The translations under genes and the position numbers were made by a program. The notes below the pieces were generated by a model. That model had not been told where the DNA came from. It saw nothing but the letters and a program-made list of their open reading frames with translations, and did not search any database. This document shows positions 35,541 to 44,757 of a stretch of 64,000 nucleotides of DNA, in pieces. The first letter of the stretch is position 1. Each line of letters begins with the position of its first letter. The stretch is from Brenneria corticis (GTDB taxonomy: Bacteria; Pseudomonadota; Gammaproteobacteria; Enterobacterales; Enterobacteriaceae), in contig NZ_KZ819074.1 of NCBI RefSeq assembly GCF_003115855.1, positions 1 through 64,000 on the forward strand. Reading direction: 5' to 3'.

Positions 35541-36608
35541 ATGGCAAACATTCGTGATGTTGCGAAACACGCCGGCGTCTCCCTTAGCACCGTATCAAAT
35601 GTGCTGAACGGGCGTACCGATCAAATGCGTCAGGAAACCCTGGAACGTATTGAGCAGGCCATGCGCGATCTGCACTACCATCCAAACAGGATCGCTCAGC
35701 AACTGAAAACGGGCCAGGCGAAAATGTTCGGCCTGCTGGTCCCTTCGATCATTAATCCGAGCTTTGCCGCTCTGGCGCGGGAAGTGGATCTGGCGGCGAA
35801 AACGCACCAGTACCGCGTATTGTTGGGAAACACCTATCGTCAGGTAGATGAAGAGCAAGCTTTCCTTGAAGATATGTTCGCTCATGGCGTTCGCGGCATC
35901 ATTGTTGCGGCCAGTGATATGGAAAAGCCCCATTTTTCAAGGGCCGCGGCCCAAGGCATGATTATGATCGCCTACGACAGCCGCCTGTCCAGCGGGATTC
36001 AACCGAGCGCGACGCCTTACGATAGCGTTTCAATGGATAACGTCGAAGCCGGCCGACTCGCCGCCGAACACCTGATCGCCAGGGGATGCCGTCATATCTC
36101 CTTTGTTACCGAGGCAAGCCTTACCGCCAGCCGCTCTCACAAGATTGAGGGGTTCCTCAGCGCTGCCCGGGAACATGGGTTGCTAAGGGAAGAGATGATC
36201 GTCGAAGGGAAAGCCCTTTCCGCCTACGGGGACACCGAAATGACCGAGTTGGGGCGTCTGTTGGCTAAAAAAGTCTGCCAGCAGCCACGCAGGCCGGATG
36301 GCGTCGTCACCATCAACGATGCGCTTGGCATCGGACTGATGGCCGGACTGCACGAAGCGGGCGTTAACGTGCCCCAGGAGATCTCCATTGTGGGGATCGA
36401 TAATATTTCACTTTCCGGGCTGATTTACCCTGGACTGACCTCCGTGATGCCGCCGCTTGCGGATATGGCCGCCACCATGGTGGAGCGTCTGCTTAACCGA
36501 ATAGATAACCCGACGCTCCCTTCCAGAGAATATCTCTTCAAACCTGCGCTGGTCGTCCGCAAATCGGTCAGAGACGGGGAAGAGCTGCATTCCGATCATG
36601 CGCGATGA
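35541..36608 (+). CDS. LacI-family regulator
   Basis: A 355-residue LacI/GalR repressor: N-terminal HTH (IRDVAKHAGVSLSTVSNVLN, opening at residue 4), hinge helix near 50, and a periplasmic-binding-protein-like effector domain. It lies 71 bases after the first SDR gene and is convergent with the FucU-SDR-gluconokinase-TRAP operon. The paired 27-bp operators before the first SDR gene and before dctP point to it as their joint regulator. Related regulators of gluconate and idonate genes (GntR, IdnR) bind similar central-CG palindromes. Confidence 0.88.
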   Translation: MANIRDVAKHAGVSLSTVSNVLNGRTDQMRQETLERIEQAMRDLHYHPNRIAQQLKTGQAKMFGLLVPSIINPSFAALAREVDLAAKTHQYRVLLGNTYRQVDEEQAFLEDMFAHGVRGIIVAASDMEKPHFSRAAAQGMIMIAYDSRLSSGIQPSATPYDSVSMDNVEAGRLAAEHLIARGCRHISFVTEASLTASRSHKIEGFLSAAREHGLLREEMIVEGKALSAYGDTEMTELGRLLAKKVCQQPRRPDGVVTINDALGIGLMAGLHEAGVNVPQEISIVGIDNISLSGLIYPGLTSVMPPLADMAATMVERLLNRIDNPTLPSREYLFKPALVVRKSVRDGEELHSDHAR

Positions 36609-36693
36609 TAACTATCTGTCCTGATGGCGCCGGACAGTGGGCGCCGGCACAGCATATAATCAGGCCACGGGGGCGTGCTTTGCCGTATTTCTC

Positions 36694-37113
36694 TCAGAAT
36701 AGGATGGGGCCAACGGTCAGCAATATATTGGCAAAACGCCGGGTTTCACCAGAGGCTATCACCAGTAAGGTATCATCGCTTTTCACCAACGAGTAGAAAC
36801 TGTTTCTGTCGACGTAAGTGATATCCACCGTATCCGCGAGTAACTTCTTATATTCTTTCTCAATGGTATTATCAAAATCATCTGGATAAGCCATCAACGT
36901 CGCTTTTTCAACATTAATATAGCCGAGAATCTTATCCAGAATGGCCGTACTACCAATCATACCCGGCGCAAAGTTAAGATAAACCACTTGTGCATTGCGC
37001 GATGAATTAGTAACAAAAGAGTAGTTTGCGTCAGCAATTAAAATATTGGTTTTATGACCGCATTGCGCCAATATTTTCAACAACTCCGGATGAATAATTT
37101 CTGATTTGATCAT
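36694..37113 (-). CDS. RbsD/FucU family mutarotase
   Basis: A 139-residue RbsD/FucU protein, a family that interconverts sugar anomers or pyranose and furanose forms. The active-site block CGHKTNILIADANYSF is near residues 18-33 with the conserved His. It is the last gene of the leftward TRAP operon. Its presence suggests that a reducing sugar, not only an acid, is handled by this operon, which is unusual beside a gluconokinase. The ribosome site is weak. Confidence 0.8.
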   Translation of the reverse strand: MIKSEIIHPELLKILAQCGHKTNILIADANYSFVTNSSRNAQVVYLNFAPGMIGSTAILDKILGYINVEKATLMAYPDDFDNTIEKEYKKLLADTVDITYVDRNSFYSLVKSDDTLLVIASGETRRFANILLTVGPILF

Positions 37114-37163
37114 AAAAAAATCTCAAAAAATGCGACGGGAAATAAATCCCATCGCATGAATTT

Positions 37164-37928
37164 TTACATTCTGTAAATTCCGCCGTTAATATCAATGGTC
37201 GCGCCGGAAATAAAGCCATCATATTCAGAGGCAAGAAACTGAATAGCTTTGGCGACATCTTCCGGCGTTCCCGCCCTTCCCAGCGGAATTGCCTCGATGG
37301 TCTGGTCGGCCGACTCCCTGCTGGTATGTTGATTATGGAATCGCGTTCCTAAAATCAGCCCCGGCGCAACGGCATTGACCCGGATCCCATGCTCACCCAA
37401 CTCCGCCGCCAGTGAACGCGTCCAGGTTAATACCGCGCCCTTGGTCGTTGAATATGCCAGAGATCCGGAATGGCCGCCGGATCGCCCGGCCAGAGAGGCC
37501 AGATTGACAATACTCGCTCCGTCGCTGGCATTCTTTAAGTGTGGTAAGGCGCTTTGCGTCACATTAAGCATTGTCGTCATATTGACATCAATAACCGTCC
37601 GCCAAAATTTATTATCAATTTCGCCCAGCCACTTTCTGGCAATAATACCGCCAACGTTATTGACCAATATATCAATACCGCCTAAAAACTCGGCGGCCAG
37701 TGATACGCATTTAGTGGCATCCGTTTCATCGGTTAAATCGGCATAGCCATAGGTTGCTCTCCTCCCCAGAGCCTTCGCCATTTTGACCAATTCTTTTGGC
37801 CCTTCCTCACCGCTAAAATAATGGATATAAATATCACATCCCGCTTCAAGCAAGGCTTGTGCCGTTGCTTTACCAATACCCTGCTCCGCGCCGGTAATCA
37901 GCACTTTTTTACCTGATAATGATCCCAT
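37164..37928 (-). CDS. Short-chain dehydrogenase
   Basis: A 254-residue SDR with TGAEQGIG near the N-terminus, NNVGG, Ser in NLASLAG and the active pair in AYSTTK. The ATG at 37928 follows AGGAG; the frame is open eight codons further. It is separated from the mutarotase gene by 50 bases and from the gluconokinase gene by 167. Together with the other SDR gene of the regulon it could form an oxidation-reduction pair that inverts a carbon of a sugar acid, as in idonate-to-gluconate conversion. Confidence 0.85.
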   Translation of the reverse strand: MGSLSGKKVLITGAEQGIGKATAQALLEAGCDIYIHYFSGEEGPKELVKMAKALGRRATYGYADLTDETDATKCVSLAAEFLGGIDILVNNVGGIIARKWLGEIDNKFWRTVIDVNMTTMLNVTQSALPHLKNASDGASIVNLASLAGRSGGHSGSLAYSTTKGAVLTWTRSLAAELGEHGIRVNAVAPGLILGTRFHNQHTSRESADQTIEAIPLGRAGTPEDVAKAIQFLASEYDGFISGATIDINGGIYRM

Positions 37929-38095
37929 TATGGACTCCTGTTTATTGCACATCTCTTACATCAACCGGAAAGTTGGCTTTAGATTTGTGGACTAATTGAT
38001 ATGTGACGGCGCCGTTATTTACGCAAAAAACGCAAATCGGCTTCCTTTTAAATTGGCAAATATTCGTTTCGCAGACCCTACTCGCTATTCCTTAT

Positions 38096-38710
38096 TTACC
38101 CGGCAGCTATTTTTTCCGCTATTACCTGCGTACAAGCATCAATCACCTGATCCAGCGGACGATTAATGTCGATACGGAAGACATCCGGTTCCGTTGCATC
38201 GGGCCGCTCCAGCGTGGCGAACTGGGAGTCCAGCATCTGTGGACGGAAAAAATGCCCCTTACGCAGCTTAAGCCGCTCTTCAATCACGGAATATTCGCCA
38301 TCCAGGAAAAGGAAGGAAAGGTGGGGATTTCCCTGGCGTAAAATCGCGCGATAACGCTTCTTCAGTGCGGAACACACCAGCAGCGATCCCGCATTTGTGC
38401 GCAGCATGGCATAAGCGGCGTCATTCAGCGCCTGAAGCCAGGGCGCACGGTCGCTATCATTCAGGGCATGGCCTTGCGCCATTTTTTCCACGTTAGCGCG
38501 CGGATGTAAGAAATCGCCGTCAAGACACGCAAACTCCAGACGTTGGCTGAGCTTTTGCGCCACGACGGATTTTCCACTGCCAGAGACCCCCATAATGACG
38601 AAAAGATGTCGCCCTTTGCTTTCCGCCCGGTCGTCGACCCGGCTGTGTTGATCCTGCCTGAGGATCTGTTCGTCTGACGGATAAGAGTTACCACACGCGT
38701 TATTGCTCAT
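38096..38710 (-). CDS. Gluconokinase (GntK/IdnK family)
   Basis: A 204-residue gluconokinase that makes 6-phosphogluconate from gluconate and ATP. The P-loop is MGVSGSGKS near residue 40, with LDGDFLHPRANVEKM and CSALKKRYRAILR typical of the family. Usual members have about 175 residues; this one has about 33 extra hydrophilic residues at the N-terminus. The first ATG has AGGA upstream, so the extension may be real. In the operon it would deliver the product of the SDRs to the pentose phosphate or Entner-Doudoroff pathway. Confidence 0.88.
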   Translation of the reverse strand: MSNNACGNSYPSDEQILRQDQHSRVDDRAESKGRHLFVIMGVSGSGKSVVAQKLSQRLEFACLDGDFLHPRANVEKMAQGHALNDSDRAPWLQALNDAAYAMLRTNAGSLLVCSALKKRYRAILRQGNPHLSFLFLDGEYSVIEERLKLRKGHFFRPQMLDSQFATLERPDATEPDVFRIDINRPLDQVIDACTQVIAEKIAAG

Positions 38711-38791
38711 TTTTCCAATCCTGTAAGGCCTGGCCGGACTTATCTCCGATGCCAGGACGGCTTATGCCTGAATCTGTTGTGTCTGGACGCC

Positions 38792-38820
38792 TTTCAGCAT
38801 CGGCAACGCCGGTGCTGAAA
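38792..38820. repeat. Hairpin between dctQM and gluconokinase genes
   Basis: The arms TTTCAGCATCGGC and GCCGGTGCTGAAA pair over 13 bp with one mismatch and a three-base loop. No T-run follows on the transcribed strand. It may set the level of the downstream genes (processing or partial termination). Confidence 0.6.
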
Positions 38821-38857
38821 AAACCTTCCGGACCGCCCTTTTTTCATTACGGCTGTT

Positions 38858-40735
38858 TCATTCGTAACCGGCCAGCCCCGGCAGCCAGGTCGTCAGCGTG
38901 GGCGCCAGCGCCACAATGATTATTCCGATAAACACCACCGCCAGATATTTCGCCATTGGCCGAATCACATTTTTCATCTCCACGCCACAGATGGCGCAGG
39001 TGGTATACAGTCCCAGCCCGATGGGGGGAGCGAACAGTCCAAAGCCCATGGAGAGAATCATGACGATGCCGAAGTGCAGCGGGTTGAAACCCAGTTGAAT
39101 GGCGATGGGCACCAGAATCGGCGCAAAGATAATCAGCGCGGGCGCCCCTTCCAATACGGCGCCGAACACAATCAGAATAACGATGGTCAACATCAGGAAT
39201 AGCCAGGCCCCCTGATCCATGCCGATCCCGACCAGAAGCGCCGCAATCTGCTGTGGGATCATCTGAATGGTTAGCGCATAAGACAGGCTGGTGGCGCAGG
39301 CGACGATAAACAGCAGCACCCCGGACATCGCCGCGATATCAACGAACATTTTCACCGTGGCTTTCAGCGTGAGTTCGCGGAAGGCCAACCGCCCCACAAC
39401 GATGGCGTAAATCACGGCAAAGGCGGAAATCTCCGTCGAGGTGGCGATCCCCATCATCACGCCGCGGCCAATCATGAAAATCATCACCAGACCGACGGCC
39501 GCCCCCAGGTAGAGCTGAGCTCGCGGGCGTAATACCGGATAAGCTGCGCTGACGTTGATTTTAGAGCCGAAGCGGTTGGCGGCGATAAGCAGCAGTACCA
39601 GCAGACAGGCGGCGGGCACCAGCCCCGCGATAAATAGCGCGCCAATGGAAATATTGGCGACAAAACCCATCACGATCAGGTTGACGCAGGGGGGAATGGT
39701 TTCCGCCATCACCGCGGACGCGGCAAAAACGCCGGCGGCTTCTTCACTATCCTGTTTAGCGCGACGCACCGCCGGCATCAAAACCCCGCCGACCGCGGCC
39801 ACGTCGGCAAGTTTGGAGCCGGAGATACCGGAGAAGAAAGCCATCGACAGTACGGTGGTCATATTCAGGCCGCCGCGAAAGCGCCCCATACCGCGAACGA
39901 TCAACTCCACCAGACGCGTAGACATGCCGTTGATTTCCATGGCGGCGCCGGCCAGCAGGAAGAACGGAATGGCAAGCAGCACAAAGTGGTCAACGCCCGC
40001 CGCCACCTGCTGTGAAAAAAAGACGAACGGCAGCGAGGGATCGCAGATAAAAAAGACCATCGCCGACATTCCCAGGGTAAAGGCGATCGGAACGCCGGCA
40101 AGAATCCCCAGGACAAAGCAGATCAGCATCAGCCCGGCGGCGGCGGTGGCGGGATCGGCCATCATCGAAAGCTTTATATAGCCGAGCAGCATCAGCGCCA
40201 GGATCCCCACGCCGCTCAGCAGCACAATCCGGGTTCGCTCACGCAAGGCGTGCTCCAGCGCGGCGATCATCATTACGACGGAGCCGATCAGCACCGGAAT
40301 GACATAGATAGTCTGCGGCAAGCCGGTCTCCGTTGTCTGCATCCGCGCAGCCTGTACCAGGTCATAGCTGGAAACCACCAGACCGACGGAAACCAGGAAC
40401 AGAATCCAGCGACTGGCGTGAACGACATAGGGACGAACCTTCTCCGGCAAAAAGCGCAGGAAGAGATCGACGCCAATATGGCCGCCGCGACCGGTGGACG
40501 TAGCGACGCCGAAAAATACCAGAGCGATCATCATGGCCCGCGCCACTTCTTCCGCCCAGTGGATAGGAGAATGTAGCGCATAGCGCCAGATAACGGACGC
40601 AAACACCACCAAGACATTAGTGAGCAGTACCAATGCGCCGGCGTAGGACGTTATGGTCGTCAGAAACCGGCTAAGCCGGCTCAGGAATACAACAGGCCTG
40701 GTTTCATCTTTGGCCGTCGTGGATAGTTCTGCCAT
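38858..40735 (-). CDS. TRAP transporter, fused DctQ-DctM membrane protein
   Basis: A 625-residue fusion of the small (DctQ, about 1-170, four segments) and large (DctM, about 190-625, twelve or more segments) membrane subunits of a TRAP transporter. GIPIAF-like AGVPIAFTLGMSA, FFSGISGSKLADVAAVG and APPIGLGLY are DctM hallmarks. It works with the periplasmic DctP encoded just upstream to import an organic acid with Na+. The neighbours (SDRs, gluconokinase) suggest a sugar acid such as a ketogluconate, idonate or gulonate. Confidence 0.92.
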   Translation of the reverse strand: MAELSTTAKDETRPVVFLSRLSRFLTTITSYAGALVLLTNVLVVFASVIWRYALHSPIHWAEEVARAMMIALVFFGVATSTGRGGHIGVDLFLRFLPEKVRPYVVHASRWILFLVSVGLVVSSYDLVQAARMQTTETGLPQTIYVIPVLIGSVVMMIAALEHALRERTRIVLLSGVGILALMLLGYIKLSMMADPATAAAGLMLICFVLGILAGVPIAFTLGMSAMVFFICDPSLPFVFFSQQVAAGVDHFVLLAIPFFLLAGAAMEINGMSTRLVELIVRGMGRFRGGLNMTTVLSMAFFSGISGSKLADVAAVGGVLMPAVRRAKQDSEEAAGVFAASAVMAETIPPCVNLIVMGFVANISIGALFIAGLVPAACLLVLLLIAANRFGSKINVSAAYPVLRPRAQLYLGAAVGLVMIFMIGRGVMMGIATSTEISAFAVIYAIVVGRLAFRELTLKATVKMFVDIAAMSGVLLFIVACATSLSYALTIQMIPQQIAALLVGIGMDQGAWLFLMLTIVILIVFGAVLEGAPALIIFAPILVPIAIQLGFNPLHFGIVMILSMGFGLFAPPIGLGLYTTCAICGVEMKNVIRPMAKYLAVVFIGIIIVALAPTLTTWLPGLAGYE

Positions 40736-40821
40736 GTTGAACCTCTCAATAGGGTTCCGGGTGCATATCAGGGGTTGGCATCAGGCTCGCCGTCGGTGCC
40801 GTGAGCCTGATGCCGCCAGGA

Positions 40822-41868
40822 TCACTGCGCATCAGATGCCGCTGTGGCGCTAATCTCGTCAACAACCGGCTGCAACTGCGGGTATTTGGCGAGAAACTCC
40901 TTCCAGACCGGCTGTACCTGCTGGTAGAAATATTCACGATCGACTTCGTGGAACGTCACGCCTTTCGCCTTCAGATCCTGAATAGCTTTCTGCTCCAGCG
41001 CGTTCGCTTGCCGACGTTCGTATTCCGTCGCCTCTTTTGCCGCCGCCAGTACATCGGCGCGCAACGGCTCGGGAATTTGCTGGAAGCTGTTTTTATTCAT
41101 GGCGATCATGATGGGGTTATAAATATGTCGGGTAAGCGCGGCGTTCTTGGCGATTTCATAATACTTACTGGAATAAACGGTTGCGGCGTCATGCTCGACG
41201 CCGTCAATAACCCCCATTTGCAGACTGGAATAAACTTCACCGCCGGGCATGGGAATAGCCACCGCGCCCATATGATTCAAGGTTGCAATAAAGTTGGGCA
41301 CCGGCAATACGCGAATTTTCAGGTTCTTCAAATCTTCAGGTTTTTCAACCGGCTTTTTGGTGTAAACATTGCGTGAGCCAAGGCTGTATCCATAGCCCAG
41401 TACCATTACGCCGGCTTTTTTTGACATCAGATCGGAAAGCGTCTCTCCGGCTTTACCGTCAAGCGCTTTGCCGACCTGATCGTAATCTTTAAACAGATAC
41501 CCTAAATCCAGTACGCCTATTTCAGGCACCAGCGTTGCCCAGATGGAACTTCCGGAAATCATCATGTTGATGGCGCCGATGCGTACCTGCTGGGTGGCAT
41601 CGGCTTCTTTGCCCAACATACCGTTGGGAAAATAGTTCAGCTTGATTTGTCCATTAAGTTTTTCATTTTTGTTCAAATTTTCCTGGAATCGCTGAAACCA
41701 AATGTAATGGGATGAGGTTCCATCGGCGGGCAGGGAAGAATAAACCCGCATATTGATGGCGGCCTGAGCCTGAACAGCCGAAAACGCCGAGCATCCCACA
41801 ATTAAGGCGGTGCTCAAACACGTTGAGGCGATTGCATGGCGCAACGTAAGGCGTTGAATGGTTTTCAT
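40822..41868 (-). CDS. TRAP transporter periplasmic protein DctP
   Basis: A 348-residue periplasmic solute-binding protein. A signal peptide of about 36 residues ends in VQAQA-A. The DctP core has GKEADATQQVRIGAINM, the ligand-binding Arg region LKNLKIRVLPVP and EVYSSLQMGVIDGVE. It hands the substrate to the DctQM fusion. It is the first gene of the operon and its promoter holds the LacI-type double operator 110-136 bases upstream. Confidence 0.92.
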   Translation of the reverse strand: MKTIQRLTLRHAIASTCLSTALIVGCSAFSAVQAQAAINMRVYSSLPADGTSSHYIWFQRFQENLNKNEKLNGQIKLNYFPNGMLGKEADATQQVRIGAINMMISGSSIWATLVPEIGVLDLGYLFKDYDQVGKALDGKAGETLSDLMSKKAGVMVLGYGYSLGSRNVYTKKPVEKPEDLKNLKIRVLPVPNFIATLNHMGAVAIPMPGGEVYSSLQMGVIDGVEHDAATVYSSKYYEIAKNAALTRHIYNPIMIAMNKNSFQQIPEPLRADVLAAAKEATEYERRQANALEQKAIQDLKAKGVTFHEVDREYFYQQVQPVWKEFLAKYPQLQPVVDEISATAASDAQ

Positions 41869-41977
41869 AATAATTATCCTGCCGTAGGTTATACTTGGTA
41901 TCTATCTGTGCCGTTTAGCGGTTAAAATACGCGAACGTCGCCGTATAAAATTACTGACAATGGTCACTATCCGCTTT

Positions 41978-42004
41978 CTGCAACGTTTTAGTGTAACGTT
42001 ACAG
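41978..42004. promoter_or_regulatory. LacI-type double operator before dctP
   Basis: The reverse complement of this 27-mer (CTGTAACGTT-N7-AACGTTGCAG) matches the site at 34582-34608 in 26 of 27 bases, including the N7 spacer. It is upstream of the leftward TRAP operon. Confidence 0.78.
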
Positions 42005-42330
42005 AAAAACTATCGGCACCCTGTTGAAAAAGCAAGCGGCCTGAAGTCAATAACTCGACAAGATTGAATTTTTGTGCACAACGTCGCTAATTTTGCTGAA
42101 AGTGTTACAAAGGAAAAAATGACAAAACGGTGTTTAGTCACTGTTCAGTGAATCATTTTTAACACCCGCAGTTCATTGCGTTTGCGCCCTAAGCACCAGG
42201 TAGGGGTCGAATGGACAAGATAGCGTCTGACGGGCGCTAAAATAGAAAAAACCGGCTCAGGCCGGTTTCGTCATAGTGGGGTTTACCAGAGTGGTAATGG
42301 ATCGCCGATAGCTACGCGGCGCGATATATT
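42005..42330. other. Non-coding gap with a small terminator
   Basis: No gene is seen. A hairpin AAACCGGC/GCCGGTTT with a four-base loop lies at 42249-42268, preceded by an A-run, so it could terminate leftward transcription. A very similar stem (AAAAACCGG..CCGGCCGTTTT) follows the dead GNAT gene at 33610, so this may be debris of a related module. Confidence 0.4.
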
Positions 42331-42543
42331 TTATTCGCCGTGAAGAAAGAACGCAGCAAGCTGGCGCAATGTTGTTTCATCCAGCGTACCGGCGTGATCG
42401 TAATCGGCGGTTTTCAGGCGCTGGTCGATATCCTGAATCGACGGCCGTACCTCAGCCAACTTGCTGCGCACCTCTTTCTGATATTCGTTTTGCCGTTGTT
42501 GCCGCGTTTGCGACAATTCGAGCCCCTGCAACTGCTCGCTTGA
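42331..42543 (-). pseudogene. Coiled-coil C-terminal fragment, unknown
   Basis: An open frame of about 70 codons with no ATG and a stop just upstream. It is hydrophilic and Gln/Glu-rich (RQQRQNEYQKEVRSKLAEVR), likely coiled coil, ending LRQLAAFFLHGE. It looks like the 3' end of a lost larger gene. I do not recognise the family. Confidence 0.3.
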
Positions 42544-42658
42544 TTAGTTGGCAGCCTTTTTGTTTTTTAATTAGATACCCCAGAAATTATTGACCTTTTC
42601 CACTAGCTCATTATTAATTAATGCGCCAACACCAGCCATGTCCATATAGAAAAATCTG

Positions 42659-44209
42659 TTAAGGTAATTTAGCCATCGCATCACCGTTCAATGCGGCAGC
42701 AACCAGCTCGCCAACAAAATGTGTAAATGGGATAATATTCTGCCTGACGCTTGCTTCTTCTAAAGCAGCCATATAATCAAACCGTCTATCCACTGGAATG
42801 ACCGTCCACGGATATCCTCCCGCAGCGAGCATGAGATTCATGATAAATCGCCCCATTCGTCCATTCCCATCCATATAGGGATGGATATAAACAAAAATAA
42901 AGTGTCCGAGGACGACACGAACGGCTGGATTTTCTTCCGATTCCAACATCTCAAAAAATATCGGGATAGCATCACGCACGGCATCAGGAGAAAGAGGGAT
43001 GTGCATTGAATTGCGAATAAACACTCTGTTATTGCGATAGCCGGCAAGGTCAACAGGTTTGATAATACCAGTCGCAACGCTTGGAGCAAAAAGCTCACGA
43101 TACCACTCACCGTGATCGTGGTCGGCTATTTGACCGGGGTTCTTGTTTTGGAGGACTGCTGCAACACTTTCTTTTACAGCACGAAATGCCTGAAAATAAC
43201 CGCGTGCGGCCAATGCGTCTTTGTGTTCCCGATCTTTTTGATCGTTATCGGGATTCCAGCCACCGCTTCGTACTCGTTCGATGAGTTCAGGGCTGACACG
43301 ATAACCTTCTATTGACAGTGAATGATAAGCGTCAGTGGTATAAATATCATCAACACATTTCAGATAACCATCCATATCATCTGGTATTCCCGGAGCCTCT
43401 GGGAAATGGTCAATAATTGCCGGACGCATTGTTTGCCACATCAAACGGATCCTGCCTGCATAAGGAGATGTTTCCCTGCGAGGTAATTGAAGTGATACCT
43501 GGCTCTCAAAAGGATCGCGCTCTCTGATGGTATAGCCGGCGGAATTCATCGTTTTTACGATATTATCAGCAATATTTTTCCTGCCAATATTACGAAATGC
43601 TCCAGCCAAGCGACCAGCGATAGTACTACGCCCATCTTCAAGTAAATGCGCAAGAACCTCGGAGGCATCAGAAACCAGCGATAATGCGGTTCGCACATCC
43701 GTCGGGCTATGCGTAAAGACAGATGCCGATGCTTCAACAAGAGCATAACCAAGAGAATACACCCGTAATCCATCTATTTTGACGATGTTTTGTTCGGACG
43801 GCATGGCCGTGCGCATATCGAAAATTGATGTGCCATGTAAAAGATGGGTCGGCTTGTTATTGCCTTTTGGCGCCCGGATAATCAGTTGAGGAGGAACCGT
43901 TTTGTTGCCGCCGTAGAGAGATACTGATTGTTCGGGTGAGAGGCACCAATCATCGCCAAAGCGTTTGTTGAGATAGCTGGCGCAAAAATCCCAAAACGAT
44001 GCATACCATGCCGTCGTTTCGCCCTCTTTCTGACTTGGGCTTGAAGGAATGTACCACCCCTTCATGACTTCTTGTAAAAAACCAAATTTGATCAAACGCT
44101 CCCGATGGGTTCGAGAAAGATCGTTTGAACGAATAGCAACAGTTTGTTTCTCCTGAAGTTGTTTTAGTGTTTCCAATGATTCTGCTAATTTTTCCTGCGG
44201 AGTTGCCAT
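42659..44209 (-). CDS. Fic-domain AMPylase with AbiEi-like N-terminus
   Basis: A 516-residue Fic protein that probably transfers AMP to a target hydroxyl. The Fic motif HPYMDGNGRMGR is at residues 443-454, with catalytic His443 intact. The inhibitory motif SxxxEG is at 297-302 (SLSIEG), N-terminal to the Fic core, so the enzyme is self-inhibited (class II). The first 130 residues (SNDLSRTHRERLIKFGFLQE, KGWYIPSS) look like the winged-helix start of AbiEi-type antitoxins, so the protein may bind DNA. It is divergent from the Wadjet genes, with four 24-bp repeats 50-130 bases before its start. Confidence 0.82.
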   Translation of the reverse strand: MATPQEKLAESLETLKQLQEKQTVAIRSNDLSRTHRERLIKFGFLQEVMKGWYIPSSPSQKEGETTAWYASFWDFCASYLNKRFGDDWCLSPEQSVSLYGGNKTVPPQLIIRAPKGNNKPTHLLHGTSIFDMRTAMPSEQNIVKIDGLRVYSLGYALVEASASVFTHSPTDVRTALSLVSDASEVLAHLLEDGRSTIAGRLAGAFRNIGRKNIADNIVKTMNSAGYTIRERDPFESQVSLQLPRRETSPYAGRIRLMWQTMRPAIIDHFPEAPGIPDDMDGYLKCVDDIYTTDAYHSLSIEGYRVSPELIERVRSGGWNPDNDQKDREHKDALAARGYFQAFRAVKESVAAVLQNKNPGQIADHDHGEWYRELFAPSVATGIIKPVDLAGYRNNRVFIRNSMHIPLSPDAVRDAIPIFFEMLESEENPAVRVVLGHFIFVYIHPYMDGNGRMGRFIMNLMLAAGGYPWTVIPVDRRFDYMAALEEASVRQNIIPFTHFVGELVAAALNGDAMAKLP

Positions 44210-44261
44210 GCCAGTTTGTGCCTCTGATTATCAACAATTTAGTCATCAATCCGTGCTAGAA

Positions 44262-44343
44262 ATAGGTTATTGCGTTGTATTTTTAATAGGTTATTTTGAT
44301 GTTCTTTCTATAGGTTATTATGTTGTATCACTGATAGGTTTTT
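44262..44343. repeat. Four 24-bp direct repeats before fic
   Basis: ATAGGTTATT recurs at 44262, 44286 and 44310, with ATAGGTTTTT at 44334: an exact 24-base period. Partial agreement continues inside the units (GCGTTGTAT, ATGTTGTAT). The array lies 53-134 bases upstream of the fic start, inside its promoter region, and looks like a cooperative operator or iteron set. Confidence 0.75.
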
Positions 44344-44757
44344 GCGTCAAACAGCGTGGGGTAATGGATGATCTAAGGCAGGTACGACCATATTTCATGG
44401 TGAAAAATGAAGGAACAGCACGTTCAACTTGCGGTCGCCGTTACTCCAACGGTAATTTTCTATCTAATGGTGCTCAACGTCATCACCGCCAGCAGGGTCT
44501 ATATTCTCAACCAACTCATCGGGCGTAAAAGGAAGATACAATTGAGAAAAGCCCGCCTTAGAAACAGATACCACTATTTTATTTATACCCTAAATAATTC
44601 GAGTTGCCGATGTGTTGGCTGCCCTTATCTCACTCAGTTACGGAAAAAAACCCAACATCCCAGTCCGCTTTTTATTGACAACCCTAACCCCGCAAGGCAA
44701 AAAAGTAGGCCACAATCCATCATCAGCACACGAGAGCCAATTAAAGGGAGGCCCGGA
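44344..44757. other. Leader region of the Wadjet operon
   Basis: No supported gene is seen. The frame that is open from 44407 runs into jetA but is not JetA-like and has no start signal. TACCCTAAATAATTCGAGTTG near 44586 is a sequence common in enterobacterial intergenic DNA. The jet promoter should be here, but I cannot fix it by eye. Confidence 0.4.

Noticed and set aside
42575..42649. 24-codon leftward frame after fic (MDMAGVGALINNELVEKV)
   Set aside because: It reads like the tail of a lost gene. It is too short to assign and shows no ribosome site.
44407..44757. 117-codon N-terminal extension of JetA
   Set aside because: The sequence is not DUF3375-like, and GGGAGG precedes the GTG at 44758.
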